11,474 bases of DNA from Pseudomonadota bacterium (GTDB lineage Bacteria > Pseudomonadota > Alphaproteobacteria > Rhizobiales > Beijerinckiaceae), in the NCBI GenBank assembly GCA_023386155.1, contig JAEWKH010000111.1, positions 1 through 11,474 of the forward strand. Direction: 5' to 3'. Of this stretch, positions 1 to 6,187 are shown in pieces; within the stretch, counting starts at the first letter, position 1, and each line of letters begins with the position of its first letter. A program made the translations under genes and the position numbers. A model generated the notes under the pieces. It was not told where the DNA came from, did not search any database, and saw only the letters and a list, made by a program, of their open reading frames with translations.

Positions 1-2569
1 CATCTACGACACCGACTGGGATTCGGAAGCCTACCTGACCGTCTCCGGCCAGAACTCGAACAACTCCGTCTCCCTGACCGACGACTTCCTGCGCGCGGTG
101 GAGAACGACGCGGACTGGCACCTCACCGCCCGCAAGGACGGCAAGGTGGTGAAGACCCTGAAGGCCCGCGACCTGTGGGAGCAGATCGGCCATGCCGCCT
201 GGGCGTCCGCCGATCCCGGCCTGCACTTCAACACCACCATGAACGACTGGCACACCAGCCCGGCCGGCGGACGCATCCGGGCGTCGAACCCCTGCTCGGA
301 ATACATGTTCCTGGACGACACGGCGTGCAACCTCGCCTCGGCGAACCTGCTGCAGTTCTTCGACCGGCAGAATCACAGGTTCGATGCCGAGTCCTTCGAG
401 CATGCCTGCCGCCTGTGGACCGTCGTGCTCGAAATCTCGGTGATGATGGCGCAGTTCCCGTCGAAGGAGATCGCGCAGCTCTCCTACGAGTACCGTACGC
501 TCGGCCTCGGCTTCGCCAATATCGGCGGCCTGCTCATGACCATGGGCCTGCCCTACGATTCCGACGCCGGCCGTGCGCTCGGCGGCGCGATCACGGCGAT
601 CATGACCGGCGTGTCCTATGCCACCTCGGCCGAGATGGCGGGCGAGCTCGGGCCCTTCCCGAACTACAAGGCCAACGCGAAGCATATGCTGCGCGTGATC
701 CGTAACCATCGCCGCGCCGCCCATGGCGAGGCCACCGGCTATGAAGGCCTCGCCGTCAACCCGGTCCCGCTCGATCACGCTTCCTGCCCGGACCAGGATC
801 TCGTCGCCCATGCCAAGTCCGCCTGGGACAAGGCGCTCGAGCTCGGCGAGAAGAACGGTTACCGCAACGCGCAGTCCACCGTGATCGCGCCCACGGGCAC
901 GATCGGCCTCGTGATGGATTGCGACACCACCGGCATCGAGCCCGACTTCGCCCTCGTGAAGTTCAAGAAGCTCGCCGGCGGCGGCTACTTCAAGATCATC
1001 AACCGGGCCGTGCCCGATGCCCTCCGGGCCCTGGGCTATCGCGAATCCGAGATCGCCGAGATCGAGGCCTATGCGGTCGGCCACGGCTCCATGAAGCAGG
1101 CGCCCGCCATCAACCCCGGCTCGCTTCGGTCTAAGGGCTTCACGGACGAGAAGATCGACGCGGTGGAGAAGGGCCTGAAATCGGCCTTCGACATCAAGTT
1201 CGTGTTCAACCGCTGGACGCTCGGCGAGGACTTCCTCACCGGCACGCTCAAGGTGCCGGCCGAGAAGCTCAACGATCCGTCCTTCGACCTGCTCTCCTTC
1301 CTGGGCTTCTCGAAGGCCGACATCGAGGCCGCGAACATCCACATCTGCGGAGCGATGACGCTGGAAGGCGCGCCCTTCCTGAAGACCGAGCACTACGCGG
1401 TGTTCGACTGCGCCAATCCGTGCGGCAAGATCGGCAAGCGGTATCTCTCGGTGGAGAGCCACATCCGCATGATGGCGGCGGCGCAGCCCTTCATCTCGGG
1501 CGCGATCTCCAAGACCATCAACATGCCCAACGACGCCACCGTCGAGGATTGCAAGAACGCCTACATGCTCTCCTGGAAGCTGGCGCTCAAGGCGAACGCC
1601 CTCTACCGCGACGGCTCCAAGCTCTCGCAGCCGCTGAACTCCGCCCTCATCGCCGATGAGGACGAGGATGCGGAGGATGCCGCCGAAACTCTCGCCGCCC
1701 TCCCGGCCGCCGCGAAGGCCGCGCACGTGTCGGAAAAGATCGTGGAAAAAATCGTCGAGCGCATCGTGCAGGTGCACGACCGCGAGAAGATGCCCGACCG
1801 CCGCAAGGGCTACACCCAGAAGGCCGTCGTCGGCGGACACAAGGTGTACCTGCGCACGGGCGAGTACGACGACGGGCGCCTCGGCGAGATCTTCATCGAC
1901 ATGCACAAGGAAGGCGCCGCCTTCCGGGCCATGATGAACAACTTCGCCATCGCGATCTCGCTCGGCCTGCAATACGGCGTGCCGCTGGAGGAATACGTGG
2001 AGGCCTTCACCTTCACGCGCTTCGAGCCGGCCGGCTTCGTCCAGGGCAACGAGCGCATCAAGTCCGCGACCTCGATCCTCGACTACGTGTTCCGCGAGCT
2101 CGCCGTGTCCTATCTCGGCCGCAACGACCTCGCCCATGTGGACCCGTCGGAAGCAGGCCCCACCACCATCGGCTCGGGCGAGGCCCAGTCGAAGGCGCCG
2201 GAACCCGCGCCCGCCACGGCGATCGTCTCCCGCGGCTTCACCCGCGGCACCGTCGACCGCCTCATGCTGATCCCCGGCGGCGGCGGCAGCGCCGCAGGCA
2301 TCACTCAGCGCACAGCGGCTGTCACCGTCGGCGCGAACGCGCTGAAGGGTGAACTCGCCCCCACATCGGCGCCGGTGGAGGAGAAGGTCGGCGAAGCCGA
2401 GATGGCCAAACTTGGGTTCTCTGCACCGTCCGTCGCTGATAGACGTGCCGAGGCCAAGATGAAGGGCTATGTGGGCGAAGCCTGCCCCGAGTGCGCGAAC
2501 TTCACGCTGGTGCGAAACGGAACTTGCCTGAAGTGCGACACGTGCGGCAGCACGACGGGGTGCTCGTAA
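1..2569 (+). CDS. nrdJ: Vitamin B12-dependent (class II) ribonucleoside-diphosphate reductase NrdJ, 5'-truncated by window edge
   Basis: Makes deoxyribonucleotides from ribonucleotides in the cytoplasm using adenosylcobalamin to generate the active-site thiyl radical. The open frame is already running at base 2, so the start lies upstream; 855 residues are visible of a family whose alphaproteobacterial members are about 1,200. The first codons read SGQNSNNSVSLTDDF, typical of the catalytic barrel. NPCSE at 287-301 is the finger loop carrying the radical cysteine with its conserved Asn and Glu. APTGTIG (about 890-910) and DCDTTGIEPD follow, and HICGAM lies near 1340-1357. A low-complexity, Glu/Ala-rich linker spans about 1640-1790. 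The protein ends in a cysteine-rich tail with CPEC and CDTC pairs and a last cysteine next to the C-terminus; such tails re-reduce the active-site disulfide. The TAA stop is followed after 15 nt by a foreign-looking gene with a strong RBS, so readthrough is likely. Confidence 0.95.
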   Translation, partial: IYDTDWDSEAYLTVSGQNSNNSVSLTDDFLRAVENDADWHLTARKDGKVVKTLKARDLWEQIGHAAWASADPGLHFNTTMNDWHTSPAGGRIRASNPCSEYMFLDDTACNLASANLLQFFDRQNHRFDAESFEHACRLWTVVLEISVMMAQFPSKEIAQLSYEYRTLGLGFANIGGLLMTMGLPYDSDAGRALGGAITAIMTGVSYATSAEMAGELGPFPNYKANAKHMLRVIRNHRRAAHGEATGYEGLAVNPVPLDHASCPDQDLVAHAKSAWDKALELGEKNGYRNAQSTVIAPTGTIGLVMDCDTTGIEPDFALVKFKKLAGGGYFKIINRAVPDALRALGYRESEIAEIEAYAVGHGSMKQAPAINPGSLRSKGFTDEKIDAVEKGLKSAFDIKFVFNRWTLGEDFLTGTLKVPAEKLNDPSFDLLSFLGFSKADIEAANIHICGAMTLEGAPFLKTEHYAVFDCANPCGKIGKRYLSVESHIRMMAAAQPFISGAISKTINMPNDATVEDCKNAYMLSWKLALKANALYRDGSKLSQPLNSALIADEDEDAEDAAETLAALPAAAKAAHVSEKIVEKIVERIVQVHDREKMPDRRKGYTQKAVVGGHKVYLRTGEYDDGRLGEIFIDMHKEGAAFRAMMNNFAIAISLGLQYGVPLEEYVEAFTFTRFEPAGFVQGNERIKSATSILDYVFRELAVSYLGRNDLAHVDPSEAGPTTIGSGEAQSKAPEPAPATAIVSRGFTRGTVDRLMLIPGGGGSAAGITQRTAAVTVGANALKGELAPTSAPVEEKVGEAEMAKLGFSAPSVADRRAEAKMKGYVGEACPECANFTLVRNGTCLKCDTCGSTTGCS

Positions 2570-2573
2570 TTCT

Positions 2574-2579
2574 AGGAGG
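2574..2579 (+). promoter_or_regulatory. Strong Shine-Dalgarno for the ImmA/IrrE gene
   Basis: AGGAGG sits inside the 15-nt gap after the nrdJ stop, 5 nt before the GTG at 2585. It supports that GTG over the later in-frame ATG at 2660. The gap has no room for a promoter or terminator, so the downstream gene is probably translated from nrdJ transcripts. Confidence 0.75.
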
Positions 2580-2584
2580 AGGAA

Positions 2585-3229
2585 GTGGGAGTCGACTACA
2601 AAGCTCCCGCCTTTTGGGCCAAGGAACGACTGGCAGCAGTCGCATCTGACCACCGTCAGATGTCGTCGTATGCGCATCTGCCAAACTTTGATGTAATCAG
2701 ATTTGTTGAAAATGATCTGCCTACCATCATGGGAAATCGCATACGGCTCGAAATCAAGGATCTTGCCGGAACAAGGGATTACCCAGCGTATGTTCCGGCA
2801 GGGTCCCTGCGTCTCGTGTGCGATGATGAGGTATGGCAACATGCCAAACTCGGGGATAGCGAAAGCAAGTTCATATTAGCTCACGAGTGCGGTCACTTAT
2901 TCCTGCACAACGGCTACGACCTACATTTTAGCGACCCGAGAAATCGGCTTAGTAGCTATATCAGAGAGGAAGACAGTACAGAGTGGCAGGCGAACACGTA
3001 TGCTGAATACCTCCTGCTTCCCGATCTCCTTGTACAACAATTCAAGGATGCGTCGGAACTCGCTCAGATCTGTGACGTACCTATGTGGCTGGCATTAAAG
3101 CGCTTCGAGGATGTACATCCTCGAAGGTTTTCCGGCGAAGTATGCAGAACTTGCTACAGCATTGGCCTCAAGCCAAATGGGGCAAATTTCAAGTGCGAAA
3201 CATGCGGCAGCGTAACGGTATGCCGGTAG
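2585..3229 (+). CDS. ImmA/IrrE-type zinc metallopeptidase with NrdJ-like zinc-ribbon tail
   Basis: 214 residues. HECGH at residues 100-104 is the HExxH zinc and catalytic motif. E133 in EWQAN, followed by YAEYLLLP, matches the third-ligand helix of the ImmA/IrrE (formerly DUF955) family. Known members are cytosolic proteases that cleave phage or stress repressors (ImmA with ImmR, IrrE/PprI with DdrO), usually beside an HTH repressor gene; none is visible here. The odd part is the C-terminus, residues 184-214, with cysteines at 187, 190, 204, 207 and 213. It aligns without gaps to the last 31 residues of NrdJ just upstream, with 15 identities and five shared cysteines. Base and codon use are much more A/T-rich than in nrdJ, suggesting transfer. 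The GTG start is chosen for its AGGAGG. It lies 36 nt before the DUF4062 gene and is probably co-transcribed with it. The peptidase target is unknown. Confidence 0.85.
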   Translation: MGVDYKAPAFWAKERLAAVASDHRQMSSYAHLPNFDVIRFVENDLPTIMGNRIRLEIKDLAGTRDYPAYVPAGSLRLVCDDEVWQHAKLGDSESKFILAHECGHLFLHNGYDLHFSDPRNRLSSYIREEDSTEWQANTYAEYLLLPDLLVQQFKDASELAQICDVPMWLALKRFEDVHPRRFSGEVCRTCYSIGLKPNGANFKCETCGSVTVCR

Positions 3230-3265
3230 CTCTTGTACAATTTAACATGATTGATGAGGACGAAG

Positions 3266-4303
3266 ATGAACGTTCGTTTCCAGGTGTTTGTGAGTTCAAC
3301 TCAGAGAGACCTGAAAGATGAACGGGAGAGAGTCATTAATGAACTGAATCGTATTGGCTACATTGCTGTTGGAATGGAGCAATTTCCCGCGACAGACGAA
3401 GAACAGTTTGAATATATACAGCGCATCATTGATGACTCGGATTATTATGTCGTGATCGTGAAGGGCCGATATGGCTCGGAAGACGCTGGCGGGAAAAGTT
3501 ACACGGAGAAAGAATTTGACTATGCTGTAGCTACAAAAAAGCCTGCACTAGCATTCTTATATGCTACGCCAGAAAAACTCCGACTTGAGGAAACAGACAA
3601 CGACCCTGAGAAGATGCGCAAGCTGCAAGCGTTTCGAGACAAGCTCGAAGCGAAGCGTGTGGTGCGTTATTGGAGAGACTCGACCGAGTTGATCTCCTCT
3701 ATCAAAGACTCAGTAAATGACATTGCGCGACGTCGTCCGGGGATAGGCTGGATTCGTGGCGATCAAGCTGCGGATCCGACAATATACAAAGATATCGAAG
3801 CCCTCCGCCGAGAAAACGCAGACTTGAGAATTCAAGTCTCTAGATTTGATGAAGATGTCACGTTTCCTGAGCACCTTGCACATGGGAATGACGAATTAAT
3901 ATTCGAACTTAGTATTCAGAAAAAACGGGGAAACCCCCTTGTTGACTCTGAACCGGATAAAGAGATTCACAAAACCAACATCAGCCTCTCATGGGACACA
4001 ATATTCAAGCTTATAATCCCTATCATTTATACAAATCCATCTGAAGGTGCGGTAAAGACCTACTTGGAAGGTATATTAGCAAGACAGCTAGATCTTCGCA
4101 CCGATCAGACCGCAGAAATTTCATTAAGCACGGTCTCGAAAATAGGATACCAGTTTGAGGCTCTAGGTTTGATATACATACGTTCAGAGAAGGCTTCTTA
4201 CGGGCATTACTCAAGATGGGATGTAACGGACAAAGGACGGCGTTTTGTCGCTCAAGTAAAGGCAATGCGGCGAGAGAAGTCATCTAATTTAGATCAAAAC
4301 TAG
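3266..4303 (+). CDS. DUF4062 domain protein with C-terminal winged-helix-like region
   Basis: 345 residues from the ATG at 3266, chosen because GAGGA lies 5 nt upstream and because family members begin a few residues before the FVSST signature; TTG 3251 and ATG 3254 are in-frame alternatives. FVSSTQRDLKDER (residues 8-20) and the following block to about residue 71 (DSDYYVVIVKGRYG) are the DUF4062 signature, with SYTEKEFDYA at 78-87. This domain resembles TIR/STING-like nucleotide-binding or nucleotide-hydrolysing folds and is often found in defence-type architectures, but I know of no proven activity for this stand-alone form. Residues about 172-194 look like a short coiled coil (IYKDIEALRRENADLR). 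Residues about 240-335 resemble the usual C-terminal region of long DUF4062 proteins, ending in a winged-helix-like segment (STVSKIGYQFEALGLI, then WDVTDKGRRF). Base composition is A/T-rich like the preceding peptidase gene, with which it probably forms a two-gene unit. Confidence 0.85.
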   Translation: MNVRFQVFVSSTQRDLKDERERVINELNRIGYIAVGMEQFPATDEEQFEYIQRIIDDSDYYVVIVKGRYGSEDAGGKSYTEKEFDYAVATKKPALAFLYATPEKLRLEETDNDPEKMRKLQAFRDKLEAKRVVRYWRDSTELISSIKDSVNDIARRRPGIGWIRGDQAADPTIYKDIEALRRENADLRIQVSRFDEDVTFPEHLAHGNDELIFELSIQKKRGNPLVDSEPDKEIHKTNISLSWDTIFKLIIPIIYTNPSEGAVKTYLEGILARQLDLRTDQTAEISLSTVSKIGYQFEALGLIYIRSEKASYGHYSRWDVTDKGRRFVAQVKAMRREKSSNLDQN

Positions 4304-4317
4304 AAGCAGCACTAGTT
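4298..4317 (+). terminator. Weak hairpin over the DUF4062 stop codon
   Basis: AACTAG (4298-4303) and CTAGTT (4312-4317) form perfect 6-bp arms around an 8-nt loop and include the TAG stop. The stem is A/T-rich and lacks a clear T-run, so termination here is only a possibility. Confidence 0.25.
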
Positions 4318-4537
4318 ATCTTGTTCCAGAGCAGTTTGATCTATGAACTTCGCCTTGCTCCGCAAGAAAATGAGAGCGAAGACCACACCTATACGCCTCT
4401 CCACCATCCCTCGCCCTCATCCCTAACGCCCGAGTCCTTTCACTCGCACTAACTGTTCAGCACTTGACGTGGCGATGGAACTCAACTCGCCGTATCGCAA
4501 ACGTTCCTTCAGAAAACTAAGTAAGTGATGGCCACAG
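4304..4537. other. Intergenic stretch without a gene
   Basis: Apart from the short hairpin at its left end I see no coding frame, RNA or recognisable repeat. Composition climbs back from A/T-rich to mixed, so the right edge of the transferred insert probably lies here. I looked for a remnant of the nrdJ 3' end, as a site-specific insertion might leave, and found none. Confidence 0.4.
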
Positions 4538-4611
4538 GCTCGTCCCGGCCATCCACGTCTTCTCAGTGGGTTAAGACGCGGATCCCCGGAACTAGTCCGG
4601 GGATGACGGTG
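4538..4611 (-). repeat. Palindromic intergenic repeat, family 1, copy 1
   Basis: Read on the minus strand it begins CACCGTCATCCCCGGACTAG, and it ends with a GACGTGGATGGCCGG block. A perfect 9-bp stem, ATCCCCGGA / TCCGGGGAT with loop ACTAG, lies at 4582-4604. It shares the ACCGTCAT, CCCCGGACT, TCCGGGGAT and GGATGGCCG blocks in the same order with the copy at 5057-5165 but points the opposite way. This type of element is scattered between genes in many Hyphomicrobiales genomes. Confidence 0.7.
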
Positions 4612-4644
4612 AGTGCAATGAGGCCTCGCGCTTCGTCACGCCTG

Positions 4645-4931
4645 CTACTGTGCTCGACGGAGCAGCAATCCCCACGCGACCAGGACGATGATCGCCATGG
4701 TGGCGTAGGCGATCAGCGGCTAGGCGGCGTCGCCCTTGAAGCCGATCACGGCGAGCGTTCCAGCGATGCCGACGATTAGGCTCTGGATGCAGAAATGGAG
4801 GGCGACGGCCGTCCCGGCGATGTCTCCGAATTTTTCCAGGGCACCGTTCGCCGTCACCGCGCCCGTGAACATGATGCCGACGGCCATCGCCCACATGGGC
4901 GTGATGAAGGCCCAAGAACGACGGCGTGCCG
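4645..4931 (-). pseudogene. C-terminal remnant of a Bcr/CflA-type MFS drug transporter
   Basis: On the minus strand the frame reads FITPMWAMAVGIMF, TANGALEKFGDIAGTAVALHF and IVGIAGTLAVIGFKGDAA. An in-frame TAG at 4720-4722 interrupts it, after which PLIAYATMAIIVLVAWGLLL continues to a second TAG at 4645-4647. This matches the last three or so membrane helices of multidrug MFS permeases, where ANGA and AGTA turns are typical; the stop probably replaces a tryptophan codon (TGG to TAG). The first nine helices are missing, and the upstream side is joined to an unrelated GIY-YIG fragment. It is not functional as a transporter. The exact left breakpoint near 4931 is uncertain. Confidence 0.65.
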
Positions 4932-4968
4932 AAGACCTTGCGACGCTCAGCATCGCCATGCCGCGCAT

Positions 4969-5022
4969 GAGCGTGCCGTTGCGCCGGTTCGTCATGATGT
5001 AGACCCAACCGCCCTTGTGCAT
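4969..5022 (-). pseudogene. 5' fragment of a GIY-YIG nuclease superfamily gene
   Basis: The minus-strand frame starts MHKGGWVYIMTNRRNGTL, the characteristic first strand (WVYIMTN) of the small GIY-YIG proteins common in alphaproteobacteria. It then breaks off before the expected YVGVT and runs directly into the MFS remnant in the same frame. Only about 18 of roughly 95 residues remain. The resulting 100-residue chimeric frame is most likely an accident of decay. Confidence 0.55.
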
Positions 5023-5056
5023 TCAACGATGATACGCCGTTGCGTCCGCCGCTCCA

Positions 5057-5165
5057 CCGTCATGCCCGTCCCCGGACTTGATCCGGGGATTGTCGCGGGT
5101 ATCCACGCCTTTTCGGTGCGGCGGGTCTAAGACGGGGATGGCCGCGTCAAGCCCGGCCATGACGG
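5057..5165 (+). repeat. Palindromic intergenic repeat, family 1, copy 2
   Basis: Terminal inverted repeats CCGTCATG (5057-5064) and CATGACGG (5158-5165) bound the element. An inner stem CCCCGGA / TCCGGGG lies at 5070-5088, and a CCACGCCTTTTCGGTGCGGC segment separates the halves. It is the better preserved of two copies; the other lies inverted at 4538-4611, so the pair brackets the MFS and GIY-YIG remnants. The palindrome could act as a bidirectional terminator or RNA-processing site, but that is inference. Confidence 0.75.
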
Positions 5166-5421
5166 CGCGGATGACTTGAGTGCCTCGCCGCATCATCTCA
5201 CCTTCACCGCCCTCACCCACAGCCCATCCCGTCCCTGCTGTCACGTTCCGGCAGCATCCCGCGCCGAGCTGCGCGAGCGCATGGAGGACGACGGCCATGG
5301 CGGTCGGCCCCGGCCCGGGAGCGGTCTCAGGCGGCCGAATAGAGCGGCCCGGCACGCTCCCATGGGCAACCCTGGCGTCCTCGCGACGTTGCCTCGCCAG
5401 AAGCATGCAGGAGCCAACGCC
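5166..5421. other. Intergenic stretch, probably non-coding
   Basis: Open frames on both strands cross this GC-rich segment, but their translations are rich in Arg, Pro and Gly and resemble no protein I recognise. A plus-strand frame runs into the small zinc-finger gene, but the well-placed RBS at 5409-5413 argues for the internal start at 5422. No clear promoter was picked out. Confidence 0.4.
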
Positions 5422-5616
5422 ATGTCCGACCCGAAGTCAGGCGACGCCCATCCTCACAAGCCGAAGCTCAATCCCGGCGACCAAGCCGATCCGGATACGC
5501 CTGGGGCTGGCGAGAATGTCTGCCGGGAATGCAACGGCAGCGGGAAACTTGGCGACAGGGAATGCCCGATCTGCGGCGGCACCGGCGTCGTCATCGAGGA
5601 AATCGGCGGCGGCTAG
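5422..5616 (+). CDS. Small protein with two DnaJ-type CxxCxGxG zinc-binding motifs
   Basis: 64 residues. The N-terminal half is hydrophilic and Pro/Asp/Lys-rich. The C-terminal half holds CRECNGSG and CPICGGTG, two CxxCxGxG motifs spaced as in one zinc centre of the DnaJ cysteine-rich domain; no J domain is present. The ATG at 5422 is preceded by AGGAG with 8-nt spacing, which sets the start despite a longer open frame upstream. It stands alone between a repeat-rich scar and the ars-type genes, and its stop codon overlaps the first base or two of the family 2 repeat. A role in protein or metal binding is plausible from the motif, but no specific function can be assigned. Confidence 0.75.
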   Translation: MSDPKSGDAHPHKPKLNPGDQADPDTPGAGENVCRECNGSGKLGDRECPICGGTGVVIEEIGGG

Positions 5617-5695
5617 AGCATCGGACCCGATGCTCCGCTCTATGAAGAGCGCATCGTCGAGGGCGAAAAACCGGGTCCGCTTTTTCGCACGATGG
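5615..5695 (+). repeat. Hairpin intergenic repeat, family 2, copy A
   Basis: Starts GAGCATCGGA and contains GATGCTCCGCTC. It then forms a long stem from GCATCGT plus GCGAAAAA (5651-5670) against TTTTTCGC plus ACGATGG (5681-5695). A near-identical block lies at 9020-9089. The run of T on the 3' arm would allow it to serve as a terminator for the small zinc-finger gene. Confidence 0.75.
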
Positions 5696-5755
5696 GGTAA
5701 AGCACTTTTCGGCGAAGGGGATCGGGTGGTAGCACATTCGCCGTGGCGCCCATGA

Positions 5756-5777
5756 TATTTCGATAAATCCGGAAAGA
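5756..5777 (+). promoter_or_regulatory. Putative ArsR operator, box 1 (upstream of arsR)
   Basis: A 22-bp imperfect inverted repeat with outer halves TATTTCG and CGGAAAGA. It matches the box at 6150-6171 at 16 of 22 positions with no gap. It sits just before a TTGACA hexamer and the arsR start, as expected for autoregulation. Assignment to ArsR is inferred from position and from the second copy. Confidence 0.55.
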
Positions 5778-5781
5778 CCGC

Positions 5782-5787
5782 TTGACA
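5782..5787 (+). promoter_or_regulatory. Candidate -35 hexamer of the arsR promoter
   Basis: TTGACA is a perfect sigma-70-type -35. A -10 about 17 nt on would fall near 5804-5811, where only weak matches exist; that would place transcription start close to the ATG at 5817, i.e. a nearly leaderless mRNA. The lack of a convincing Shine-Dalgarno before 5817 fits, but this is tentative. Confidence 0.35.
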
Positions 5788-5816
5788 GGGACTGACGGTT
5801 GGCTCAGCTTATTTCC

Positions 5817-6134
5817 ATGAACATCGAACAAGCCGCCAAGCAGCTCGAAGCGCTCGGGAACACCACCCGGCTCCAGGTCTACCGCACCTTGGTGCGGGCT
5901 GGAGAGGCCGGCTTGCCGGTCGGGCAGATCCAGGAGCGCCTCGGCATTCCGGGCTCGACGCTCTCGCACCACCTCCAGCGGCTCCTGCTGACCGGGCTGG
6001 TGACGCAGGAGCGGCAGGCCACGACCCTGATCTGCCGGGCCCATTACCCGGCAATGAACGGCCTCATCGGCTTCCTGGCCGACGAGTGCTGCGCCGACGC
6101 CGGATGCGGAGCCCAGGCGGAGAACGCCGCCTGA
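5817..6134 (+). CDS. arsR: ArsR-family metalloid-responsive repressor with C-terminal CC-x4-C site
   Basis: 105 residues from ATG 5817; TTG 5799 would add six residues (MAQLIS) and has an AGGGA 7 nt upstream, so the start is not settled. The winged helix-turn-helix is clear: LEALGNTTRLQVYRTLV, then LPVGQIQERLGIPGSTLSHHLQRLLLTGLV with the recognition helix about residues 46-58. The usual ArsR CxC in the recognition helix is absent. Instead C91, C92 and C97 lie at the C-terminus (DECCADAGC), close to the C-terminal CC-x5-C As(III) site of the Acidithiobacillus ferrooxidans type of ArsR. By family knowledge As(III), or a similar soft metalloid, would release it from DNA. Two related inverted-repeat boxes, before this gene and before the next, are its probable operators. 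It heads a three-gene plus-strand group. Confidence 0.85.
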   Translation: MNIEQAAKQLEALGNTTRLQVYRTLVRAGEAGLPVGQIQERLGIPGSTLSHHLQRLLLTGLVTQERQATTLICRAHYPAMNGLIGFLADECCADAGCGAQAENAA

Positions 6135-6149
6135 TTATTTTTTGTCCGG

Positions 6150-6171
6150 TATTTCCATCCTGCCGGAAATA
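6150..6171 (+). promoter_or_regulatory. Putative ArsR operator, box 2 (upstream of DUF1127 gene)
   Basis: A 22-bp element with perfect 7-bp arms TATTTCC (6150-6156) and GGAAATA (6165-6171) around ATCCTGCC. It lies between arsR and the DUF1127 gene, next to an A/T-rich TATAAA that could be part of a promoter, and just before AAGGAG (6176-6181). Similarity to box 1 suggests the same regulator binds both, giving the two downstream genes an inducible promoter of their own. Confidence 0.65.
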
Positions 6172-6187
6172 TAAAAAGGAGAGACAG

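Noticed and set aside
2531..3211. The 19/21-base match between nrdJ and peptidase tails as attachment-site direct repeats
   Set aside because: The match is explained by the conserved KC(D/E)TCGS protein motif, no integrase is present, and the second copy lies inside the insert rather than at its right end.
3030..3240. TTGTACAA occurring at 3030-3037 and 3233-3240
   Set aside because: One copy is inside coding sequence and the other in a short gap; an 8-bp palindrome repeated twice is too little to call an operator.
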